Assembly: GCA_946811695.1 (NCBI GenBank)
Contig: OX328126.1
Span: 8,508,197 to 8,572,196 of the forward strand
Source of the DNA: Gonocerus acuteangulatus
Lineage: Eukaryota > Arthropoda > Insecta > Hemiptera > Coreidae
Direction of reading: 5' to 3'
DNA: 64,000 nt
The notes below the pieces were generated by a model. It was not told where the DNA came from, ran no database searches, and saw only the letters and a program-made list of their open reading frames with translations. Each line of letters begins with the position of its first letter. The stretch's first letter is position 1. Below, piece after piece: positions 46,501 to 58,500 of the stretch. The position numbers and the translations under genes are program-made.

Positions 46501-49500
46501 AGTGGTTATGATTAGTTTTAAATGTGACTTGATAATTATGCTAATAAAATTACTCCTCTATTTTTATTCATAGAGCACTAAGAGCTAAGGCTCCCCTCTA
46601 ATCCTTCAAAGCTACATTTTGGCTCTTCCCAGAAGTCCATCTGGAGAATATTGAAAATGTAAATTATTCTCCACTGATTGATGTAGTCCCGTTGAACTAG
46701 CTCTCAAACTGCTACATTTCATTTATTCGCTCCTATAATTTCTTATCGAAATGAAATGAAGTAGCCCTTATTGTATAAACATTAAATAAAACAAACTTTT
46801 GTCATATAACTAAATATAGACAAATTAACTATTTTCTATATTAATTTTACAAAATTTAAATATGTGACTAACTTTAATAACTTTAATGTTTGTACAAGCC
46901 TTTTCCCTAAGAGTAGTAATGGTGTACACTTCCCAAGCCTATAGCTAAGAGGACTCCGTGTTTAACATGCTAGGTCCTTATCTCATGCTTTTCTCCACCA
47001 TCTCCACGTGTTCTTTCTAAGAGTTTTTAATTAAAATGGTTGAGAATATCAGCCCCGTTTTCTTCTTAATATCAGAACTTTTAATTCTCTTCCTGGTGCT
47101 TTGTTTGAGACCGTGTTTGGCTTTCATAGGAAATAACTGGAAAGATAAAAGTTTCAATGTGTTTTATTTTCCTATATTTGCCTTTTAAATTTTTGTTTTA
47201 ATGTCTTGCCAATAATTTATAAATTGTGGGATTTAATACCACTGTGGTTTTACATGTCCAATTTATCTTTAAAAGTAAAACTTTTAAGTCTTTTTTTTTT
47301 TATTATTAGTAGTAGAATCAACTTTTATTAGTACTAAATGTTACTTGAAATTTGCATGTCTTTTTCCTTTTAATTTAGACAAACTTAAATATATGAGAAA
47401 TATTATGTTCATTTTCCCCTGCACTCTCCCTTCTGTTTCGCCATTTGCAAAATCGTTTAATGATCAAACACATAACGTGAATCACTATGAAAACTGATTA
47501 TGTTTTGCTTAAGATTATTGATTTATTTAAATTTTAACGTCCATTTATTATTAACTACGAACTTTTGGACGGGTTATCTATAGGTTACCACCCTTGGGTT
47601 AAGATTAGAGAACACTTTGAGAGGTTAGATAAGGGAGACAGTGTTCAATATTTATCAGACTGAAAACGTTTTAAATTTCATAGTGATAAGGTTATGACTA
47701 AGAGAATTTTTACAGCCAATTTTCTACCGGGAATATAGGCCACGCCCTTTTCCCTCCATCTAGCCATCTATTTGAACATGCAGTGTTATAGTCCAAATTG
47801 TTTTCAGCCTTAGCTTTGGCTAAGTATTGATAAGCATTAAACACTATCTCCCTTGCCTGATATCTCGTAGCCTTCCCTGGTCCTGAACGAGACATAATCA
47901 GTTTTTACTGATTTTCACGTAGCGAGTTGTTCATTGAAATAGTAATGCAAATAGCGCACCCGTCGGGAATAATTCCCGCAGAATTTTTTGCATGCAGGAT
48001 TTGAACTATTCCATCAAACTGAACGGACTGTAGCTAGTAGTTTCATAGAAAAAACTTTTTTCATCTAAACCTCCCCCCTTTTTCTAAATATAGTGGCAAG
48101 CGTAACCAGCTCTGTTATTTTATGTTTAACCCTTTCAGTGCAGGAAAATAAAGGGACTCGCAGTGCCGAGTAGGCTTGATGCATGTCCGCCCAACTCCCC
48201 CCCCCCCTTCCTCTTGTTATATATTTGGAATTATCAACATATAAATGTCAAATGTTCTGTATATTGGTAATTTTATACAAAAATAAAAGAAATTTTCATG
48301 GAAGAGAAAATCAATCAGATAAGAAATTATGATAAAATTAGGTTATTTTGAGTGGCCACACAAAACAAGATTCGACTAGTGACTGAAAGATATAAGCAAA
48401 AAAAAAAAATAGGGTTAGAGAGACAAGTCCGTGTAGGACCCTGTGGCTCCAACAATTACCCATGCAATGTTGATTATGGATAACAAATACTTGCACAAAG
48501 CATAATTTTAATTAAGTTTTTAAAAATTCTATAGTGTTAGTTTTGTTCTTTTGAATGGGTTTTTGTCTCTGTTTAACTCAAATTTTAATTGATTGTTTTT
48601 GTTTTAAATTGCATTTAACAGTAAAATTAGTATTTTAGTAAAACAAGGTTAGAAAATAAAAAAACTTATTGGTAATAGTTCTTTCCTAGAACAAAATGCG
48701 AGGGAGTTTTTGCTTAGGACTGTCATTTTCCTGTTGTGGTACCTGAAATGTTCCTTCTCTTTGAGATTTTGTTTTATATTTTTCACGAAAGATCAAAACC
48801 TACCAATAACTGTTTCTATTCCTTTACTTATGACACTAGGGATATGAACGGAAACACGGTTAAATGACGCAGTTCCTGTGAGTCGGGCTTTATTTGATTT
48901 CTGAAGAGGCACCCTAATATGGTCTCAGACATACAGACCTGATTTCAATAAATAAATTGGTCATTATTAATGAATATTAAAACTTATAGAAATCAGCTCA
49001 AATATTAGAAAATATCAATAAATATTACTGTTTAATAAAATTAAATAGTATAAAAGATTTAAAATACAGAATGATGATGTAAATGTTACAAGAGGACTAC
49101 ATTTACCCACATCTTATAAATGTGAACATTATTCGTCAAAAACAGATCACAATAAATGAAATTAATAATATTAAAAGATGGTAATTGGCCAGAACTACCA
49201 AATATTTTATTTGATAAAAAAAAGAAAGAATTTACTAAAATTATCCATATGGATGGAGCAAATTAAAATTGGAATTCTTATTTTGATTTGAATAATAATG
49301 AGTATAATTTAATATATTTGCTCTTGAAAATCCTTCCAGCTCAATAAAGAAACTGCAGCTTCGGATGAAACTGAATTGTATTTAAATATTATTAAATAAC
49401 AGCTTATATTATTTTCATAATACACACTTATTAGAGTATAATTTTAACTAAGCTACAATTACTTTTTAGGTTTATATTTTCATTTTATTACATTTGCTTA

Positions 49501-52500
49501 ATTGTTATTAGATCACCAACCCTATCTTAACCTAATATATGCATTAATATACATAATCATGCCTGTAATATGCCAAATAAGGCAAAGGAACATGAATTCA
49601 AAAAAATGCACTCTTCAAAGGGTTATGAAGAGAGGAATAACAAAATAAAAAGTGACTTATTATCAATAGTGTATTTATATATATATTAAACATTAAAATG
49701 TTATATATTGCTTCTGAAAAGGTTATTTTATTTTGTTAAAAATAAAGTCTCCACCAGGATTAATAGAAAAGCCAGATTTGGATAGACATATTTATTTAAA
49801 CAGAGAGGACATATTCACACAACAGGGGGGGGGGGGGGGGGTTGACATAACAAATAGAGCCCAGCAAGTAGCCTTCCACACATAAGATAAACACAGTGTT
49901 GCCAAAAACAAATAACAAACAAATATTATTATTAATTTTAATATTCTCCAGTTTTAGAAATTAGTTCTGGTCCTTTAGATCAAGTTGTAACTATCTAAAT
50001 CTGTGGTCCCCTAGACCCCTTGCCATGTTTTCCTGTTTTGGGTTGACCCCCTGCTTAGCTATTTTCAATATTTGACATCAATTTAGTAAGGTTTAATCTT
50101 TAATCTCCTCAGTTACTGATGTCCTACTAGATACAAGGATGGAAAAGCAATTAAAAAATATTTCATGATATTCCATAATATGTGATGAGTAACAGGTATA
50201 TCGTTTTGAAGCCAGAAGAGCTGATATTCATTTTTAAACTATACCTCTTAAGTTCTTCCTTAATTACGACATGGTTAAACGAGATCCAATATAGTGAATC
50301 TCGGTTAAAATATTACAGACCCCAGAATTCATTTTTTCTCTCCCACGGACCCCTTGGGGGTCAATATAGACCACTGATCTAAATCAAATTTCTTTTAATT
50401 ACTATGTAAATTAAATTTTCATCCTTGAAAATTTAATTTAACCATAATACGGGTTTGTTTATCTCTTAAGGTATTATTTCTATAAAATATATTTTCTTTC
50501 TTTAAAATTCTGCTATTCTATATTAGGAAAAATGCTTTAAAAATATTTACAAATTTATATATGAAAAAAAGAGTGTAACAATCTTCTTTGGATTTTTATT
50601 ATAGTTAAATTTATGGTGTCAAAAATAAATGGACATTACCACGATAAATATTCATTTTATCCGCATTCTGATTGGCTTTCAGGGGGGGGGGATGGACAGG
50701 CTCCAATAAATATCTTTGGCGCACTGAATGGTTCTTGCCACATATATTATGACTCTGAAGTTGAGAAATTAATTATGTTGTATGGCCTAAATCAATAAAT
50801 TCTAAAATAAGGTCCTCTAAAAAGTTGGTTGATATTTGTTTTGAGTGGATTATAATTAGTTAATTATGAATTATACAAAAATATGATACGTTAAAATATT
50901 ATTATTTGTTATTATTAACTATTATATTTGATTGTTTCCTACCAAAGTGATAAAAAATCAAGAAATGAATTGCTCGAGAGGGCCTAGAGAGGCAAGGAGT
51001 GTACAGGTATCAGATTCTTGGCCATAGAGCACTCTAGGGAGGTAGTGTGGTCAGTACTATTCTCCGGCCATCTGATTTTTCCCTTTGAAGGAACTTATTA
51101 AGGCCTGGGCGAGCCCTCGGGATCGTCTAGGACCAGGACTTGGGCCCTCGAGCGACACACTAGAAAATAACATCTTTCTTAATTAATATTTAACTGACGC
51201 TTTACTCAAATATAGGAATTCTTATTATATGTGATAGGCAGCAAAAAAAAAAAAAAAAAGGGGGAAAAAAATTCACCACCTCTATGGGAAAAAATTAAGC
51301 TAGTGGAACTGTATAGTGAGGATTTTTTTTCTACCTTCCAGATATAATCAGAATTTCTGTAAAATCTTTCACAGCATGGCCGAGTTTCGAACTTAGGTCC
51401 TCCAGTGCATGACGAGTGCTCTCCCACAGCTAGACCCCCCTCAAATAGAGCTTGAAGCTCTTGTTAACCGAACCATTAGATGAGTGTTCTTATGAAAAAG
51501 AAACTCGTAATTTATCTCTAATTACTATGTAGATAAATCTATTGAGACATTACCTCATTAACCTTCCAAAATATCTATAAAATGTGCATTAGGTTATATT
51601 CTGTAAGAAGCATTACATTTTCCTTTTCCTTTGAGAAATAGGCTTTCATGCTTCATTTTATTTTTATTTTAAACCTTACAAAGTAGATTTTTATTATTCA
51701 TTATTATGTAGTTTTATTCTTTGGTATATTGTTGTTTAAATTAGTATTCTTACTTTAATTGTTGTTATTCTTTATTATTATCATTTATAAAACATATTTT
51801 ATTGATATTGTAGCAATTTTCAATGTCTTGTATTATTACAATTATTTTCAAATATTAACAGAAAAGTTTTATTCACTTGACCCTTACATATTTTGAAAAG
51901 CTTCTTATTTCCTAGTCCTACCAGCTAAACACCATTGCTCAATGTTCATTACGCTACACAATCTTGTTCAATATGATAATCTTCAGTCGTTCAACTTTAA
52001 TGCAGTTTATAACGGGGACCAATATTTAACAACTGTCGGACTTTACCTAAGCTGCCATAATATGCTCATGGTTGACATATTCATCGTGTGTGCCTGGCAT
52101 GTTTTTAAAAGTTGGAGTTTGCCAATGGGTCCTATGTTTATGGAAATTATATAAAAGAGTGTAAAAGGAAAAAGAAATTATACAAACAATACTTCAATGT
52201 CTTCAAATTAACTGAGAGTTATCTATGCTTGTTGTCTACTGAGACTGTTTACGAATAAATTATATGTGATTTCAACATATTTTTTCAATACCTTTCTAAA
52301 AGAATATGGTCCATCCGGAAAAAGTTGTTTGTTTACTTGTGTTTAAGGGCAAATACTGCAAGTTCATCACCAGTCCGGAAAAAGTAGTATTTTCTTTGTT
52401 AAAAAAAATTAAAAGTAATTGGTCTAATTGACCTAAGTTTAACATGAAAGCCATAATGGCAAAACTTTAAAGATTTTGAACCTAATTATCCAGATTATTT

Positions 52501-55500
52501 TGCAACATTTTTATTACTGGGAATAATCAGCAACAAAAAGTGCCTTAATGAAAGGCCGGCCGTAAGCACCTCAATGCGTCCCATAGTTTCTTATAACATT
52601 AAAATTGGTTCAATTAGAGAATTTCACTGGAAAAATATTATTTCTGCAGAATTGTCCATTATTCTTTTAGAATTTTTATGAAAAAAATATGTTGATATAA
52701 TGTATCATTTATTCTAGCAGCCTCTGTAAAAATATAAAATATTGAAGATATCGAAGAGCAGTTTGTAACATTTTTTGTTGTGTGTTTTTACACTCTTTAA
52801 ATTTGAACTGCCTTAATATTAGGACCATGTGCTAACTCTAACTTTTGAAAGTGTGCCATACTCACAAATATGATTAAAATTTCAACCAATAGGCATATTC
52901 TGAAAGACTAGATCATGTCCTTTTACTTCTCCTGGAAACCTGTTTATACTGCCTCAAACAGAACACAGTGCGAATGCTTACAACAGTGGTATTGCATTTG
53001 TATTACTGGTAAACAATATATCAGTGCAAACCTTGTAAGGAGGGCAACCCTTAGGGCCGCCACACACTATGAGGTAGACCGGACAGGTTCACCCGTCCGG
53101 TGAGCCTGTCCGGTCTACCTCATAGTCTGTGGCGGAACTTTACTACCCCCACTCTACCCTTTCCGGCGACCTCACACCTGATGAAAATTCGATTATTTCC
53201 TCCTGACAGGCGAGTAGACCTCATGTGTGTGTGTGGGGGTTGTCAGGTGTACCTGATGAGGTCTCAGTTTTCTGCAACTCTGATTCGTGTTGATTTGTTT
53301 TACCGTTGTGGCCTTTTTATTTATTTATTTATGGAATCAGTTTAAAGTGTAAAATGTCTCATAAAATTAACGAAGTTCTTTGTGATTTCATCGAAATTTA
53401 TAAAAATGAACCATGTTTATGGAAAATAAAAGACGATGATTTTCACAATAGAAATAAATGGGATGCTGCATATCGCAAATTAGTATACAAACTGCAGAAA
53501 ATATATCCAAATGCAAACAAGAGTATGGCTAAAAGTAAAATTAATAGTTTTCGATCTAATATTCGAAAGGAGTAGAGGAAAATTGACTCCTCAAGATTCT
53601 CAATGTAGCTGTTAGTTTTCGTGTGGAGATATAGCGGCCCTCATTTGTGTATATTTCTTCTTAATGAAAGGAGATACAAGTGACAATAACTCTATGTAAA
53701 CTGATTCGTTCATGCGCAGATAATTGCGATAATCTGTTGGTTCATCTCTTAATTCGTTCAGCAGATTGATATGGGTGAATTTATTTCTTCTCGGCAACCA
53801 TTCCTTACGCCATTGTTTGCGTTTTTTCCATTTGTTTTTACGTGTCTCAAATATTACTGCAAATAGAGAGAGATAAAGTAGATCATCTCCTGGAGGATCC
53901 ATGTTGAAGACTGACAAACCTGTCCGGTACACCTCAACAGTGTGGGTCACAGGTAGACCGGACAGGTGCACCTCACGGGTGGACCTGTCCGGTCTACCTC
54001 ATAGTGTGTGGCCGGCCTTAGAATTGGTTTGATGCGCATGGCTAACTACGAGAGGCTATGCAACGATCAAGGGACACACCCTCCTTTACAGGAGTTCAGG
54101 TAAGTCCCGCCTGTTCCAGGAATCATAGGAGGTTCTTCCTCCGCGCCGGAGACCCAGGGGGTTTTGCACTATGGGTGCTCAACAATGGTACTATGGGTGG
54201 TGTTGGTGGCAGGGGCCACGTTGCAGTTCGCCTGTCACACCGTAGTGGCCATGTGTAGGAAGCACTGCAGTTGAGTGGCGAGAACTTGGTAGGGTTTCAT
54301 AGCACTCTGCTCCAGGGCGGGAGCTATGTATACTGGGTTCACCCTCCCTGTGGATCGTTTTGTGAGCACCACATCTTATAAAACCCCGGAGACTCACACC
54401 TAGGGGGATATCCACATCTAATAGAGTTTTAGAGGCTATAAAATGCTGGGCACTTATTAATTAATTGCTGGGCATTTATTAAATATATTTATAACATTCA
54501 TTAGCAGTGTTTCTCTATCTAAATTGGACTTGATCCGTCCAAATTTGCAGAGATGTTTAAGTTTTGAAAAATCTTGGTTGCTTAGAACTTGTTAATCATG
54601 GAAACAAAATTTATAGGACAAAACAACAAATCATTAGAAGATTATATGCAAAGAATCTAAAAGTTTAACCTTCGAGCAGTCGCGCCCACTGTTGGAAAAT
54701 GGGCGGTCGAGCGGCGCACTATTATGTTTATTTTCATGTTATTGCGTTTTAAATGTCTATTTATTTATGTTTTTCTTTACTATTATATTATTTCTTGTAG
54801 TTAAGTCATTAATGTAGACACATATATTAATGGTAATGTAAATAAGCTTATATTATCTTTTAAAACAAATTTATTGCACATAACTTCTTTTATAGTGGAG
54901 ATGGAGATAGTTAGCCGTTGCAGTAATATGAAGACAAGGTAAGGTTGGGGTTCGGCTAGGAGAATAAAAATGTCAGACCTTCAGGAAAAAATGTCTTCCG
55001 GAAGGTCTGACGTTTTTTTCTACTAGCCAAACCCCAACCATACCTTGTCTTCGTATAACTTCTTTTATTTAAAAAAAAAAAATATTTGATTTGCAATAAG
55101 ACTGAAAATTGTAATGCATATAAACATTAATGTCTGGAACATACTTTAAAAAAAAATTAACATTAAAAGATATTTAAATAAAAGTAGAATTATACATGGT
55201 AATTAAATGTTAAGAAGGTAATTCTCACGATCTATTCAGACAAATCAGTTTCCTATCGCCTTTTACTGAATTTAATGCAAATTGGTTCAAGCTTTGTAAA
55301 TTTATTACATGTACTACATGTTATTTTGGCATTTATATTTTTTTTTTGTCCGCAAACATGGGATCGCCCTTTCTTTTTCTTCGGAGGTGGTTTTTCCATT
55401 GTTGCTTCTTGACTCCTTGGGAATTTACTTAATAAAAATTGTTTTTTATCGGAAGGAAGTGACGGATTGCTTGCTCTGGGCTGCAAATGTTCATTCATGA

Positions 55501-58500
55501 GCTGAAATGCAGGATTCTTGTATTGGTCGTGCAAAGTACTCCGTGCGTCAGCAAGCTATTCAAACGTTTGACAAGCTAGAACTGAGGAATACGTGAAAGG
55601 GTTGCACAACACTTGTCACAGTGGGAGTGGCAGGGTCTTTTCCTTGGCATACCTGAGGTCTGGGGGTCGTTGGGTTTCTCAGCAATTTCTTACGAGAAGA
55701 AATACTATCTATGGAGCACTCAGGGTCCCAGCGTGACTGCTACAGGGTTAAACTTGACTAAAAGAAGCCTCTTTTTTATTATTTTTAAAAATGTAATATA
55801 ATTCTTATGTTTTTCATTGCCTAGATGATGTTTGTTTACTATGTGTTAGATGGAATCAAGAGCTGTGCGATTGTCTCTACTGGTACTACATCCAGAGTGC
55901 AAACAGCACTGATCCTGTAGGGTCTGTGATTGAATTGTATGCTGAAGCTGGAGTCAATAACAAATCAAGGATTGGGGTATGCTTAAAGTAATATATGGTA
56001 ATTATTACAAGTTATGAATGTGGTGGATATTTAGGAGTCTAATAGATTTATACTATTTAAATTTTAACGTCCATTATTATTAACTAAGAATTTTTTGACG
56101 GGTTATCTAAAGGTCACCACCCTTTTCTAGCCAGGATAGGGCTGATGCCTTTACTTTTTTTCTAAAGAAAAGTCACCAATCCATTGTGGGAATCAAACCC
56201 ACGACCCTTGGCACAGTGCTCATGCCTTAACACTCCGGCCCTCCATTTATACTATTAATTTCATATTGTTGGTATACTTTTAACATGACATAATACAACA
56301 TATAATAATTTATCTCCAATGTGATGTAAAATTACAGTAGACTGCCTAATCCAGTGTCGTCGGGACCGGAGTACAGTTGGATCAGAGAAAATGCAAAATT
56401 AGAGGATTCAGTTAGTAGTGTTCACTTACTAACTGAAAATCATTACTATTTGAGGGTATAATAATATGTAACATTTTTAATATTGAATATTTAAAATGGT
56501 ACATATTATTAATATTACTTTTAAAACTTCTACTCCACTCGCAATGAATGTTCGAACTAGACTGGCTAAAATTAGGCGTTCCAGCCGCAGGTGCCTTAGT
56601 AGAAACGCTATTTTCTTAGTCCTGCTTCTATATATGCCTTCTAAGATAAGGAAGAAGGTAACTCTGTTGATCAAGCAGAAGTCAAGCGCTCTTAAACAGC
56701 ACGATAAAGGGGTGACAGCAGCCCCCTGGTAAAAATGGCATATATTGACATGTTAGGGATTATCCACAAGGATTTTCCGAGGTATAAATTATTTCCACTA
56801 TATATTTTTGATCTTCACCTCAGCCAATGACCATGTTCTGGGGTAACTCAAGTGTTTAAAAATGTAAAAAAGTTTTAGTTATAGAGGATGGAACAAACGA
56901 AGTCAATGGTTCAAGTTAAATGTAACTTAAATATAAGATTAGCAGTGCCATGATTTAAAGTGATGACAAGCCCTTGTGGAAATACGGTGAATATATGTGG
57001 ACATATGAAAGAAGTTTAATGAGGATGGCCCTGAGGCCGAAACCTCAAATGAGGAAATGTAATTAGCTCATTAATAAAATAAAGGTGAAGATCAAAAATA
57101 AAGTATAGTGGGAATGGCATATATTATTATATCCTTAAATAATAAGGGGCTGGCTTCGAATACATTAGCAACCGCTTATAACTGAATTCTCTAATCCGGC
57201 GTTTTCTCTAATCCGACTCTGTCCCGGTCCCGACTTCTCCAGATGAGGGAGAGTCTACTGTATATATATAAAACAGTAACATATAAAAAAAAATTAAAAT
57301 AAAAGGGGAAAAATGGGATAAAAAAATATATATTTATAAACAAAAAATATATATATATTAAAAAGAAAAAAAAACACTAAAAAATACCAATTTGAATAAT
57401 AATTAGGAGAAATACATCCTAATACTAGAGCAAGGATTTGCAGTCAAGTGACAAGTTTACATGGTAGGGCACTGCCGACCATGAGGTTTTCCCTCCTAAT
57501 TTCTTCAAACAAATAAAACAAGCCCCTTTCTTTATCAGGACTGCTTTATTATAAACATATTATACATATGTAGAGTAGGCCAGTTACCATTTTGTAACTG
57601 ACCTTAAGAAGAGGCTGAAATGATTTGATATCTTTAATACAGGTAATCAACCAACTTTTGAAGCAAGATGTGATAACAGGCAGTCAATATACTGAACTAA
57701 TGGAGAGGGAGCCTATTTCTGTAAGTAAATTTAATATCTTTGATCAAATGATATTTCCCATCTTTTCATCATAAAAAAGTTTTAAAAAGAAAATGAATAC
57801 ATTTATATGTAGTAGATTGTCTAACTTATAAATTATTTATGTTTTATGCTAAAACATTATTCACATAATTAATAATGAGATGAAGATAGTTTGCTTTTGA
57901 GGTTAGGCGAAGTCAAGGAATGATTGGAATTCGGCAAGGAGAAAAAAAGTCTGATCTTCAGGCAAAAATCTATACTGGACGTTTCAGCTGCACTTTGGCA
58001 GCCTTCTTCAGCTTTAGAAGCTTGTTGTTGCCCCTCAAGGTGGCATCCTCAGTCCTGCCTTTGTCTACTTCTTTATCCATTAATGCAGACTTAGCCCCAC
58101 CGATAACCCTGAGAAGTAATTTTCCTATTTAAAAGTTGAACACTCATGTAAAGAAGAGCAGGCTGGTGGAAACCCATTTCCAGCAGGAGTGTTCAACTTT
58201 TAAATAGTAAATTACTTGTCAGCGTTATCGGAGGGGTTAAGTCTACATTAATGGATAAAGAAGTAGACAAAAGTAGGACCAAGGATGCCATCTTGAGCGA
58301 CAGCAGCAAGCTAAAGCTGAAGAAAGTATTAAAAGACAAATTCTTCTGCTCTAGTTTTTTTTTTCTTTTTTTATTATTATTAATATTTAAAAATTAAATT
58401 CTTGAAATTTTGACGATAAAATGTGTTCCTAGGGATAAAAAGATGCAATTGTCCACACCAAACTATTTCAAAATCTCAGAGCACAAGGAATATCACATTC

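Larger units (their letters stand above)
53054..54017. mobile_element. internally deleted PIF/Harbinger element, 964 bp
   Basis: Ends GGGCCGCCACACACTATGAG (left) and ...CTCATAGTGTGTGGCCGGCC (right), each followed by a second inverted GTAGACCGGACAGG pair. The element is flanked by TTA (53051-53053 and 54018-54020), the TWA duplication of Harbinger. The two convergent gene starts listed separately remain inside; their downstream halves are gone. Confidence 0.93.
54669..55747. mobile_element. internally deleted piggyBac element, 1.08 kb
   Basis: Flanked by TTAA on both sides (54665-54668 and 55748-55751). Ends CCTTCGAGCAGTCGCGCC and, inverted, CCCTGTAGCAGTCACGCTGG. Inside remain the C-terminus of a piggyBac transposase and a 60-bp-arm palindrome (54930-55055). 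Confidence 0.92.

Noticed and set aside
48126..48150. TTAA followed by CCCTTTCAGTGCAGG, a piggyBac-like end
   Set aside because: No inverted partner or second TTAA end found downstream, so an element cannot be delimited.
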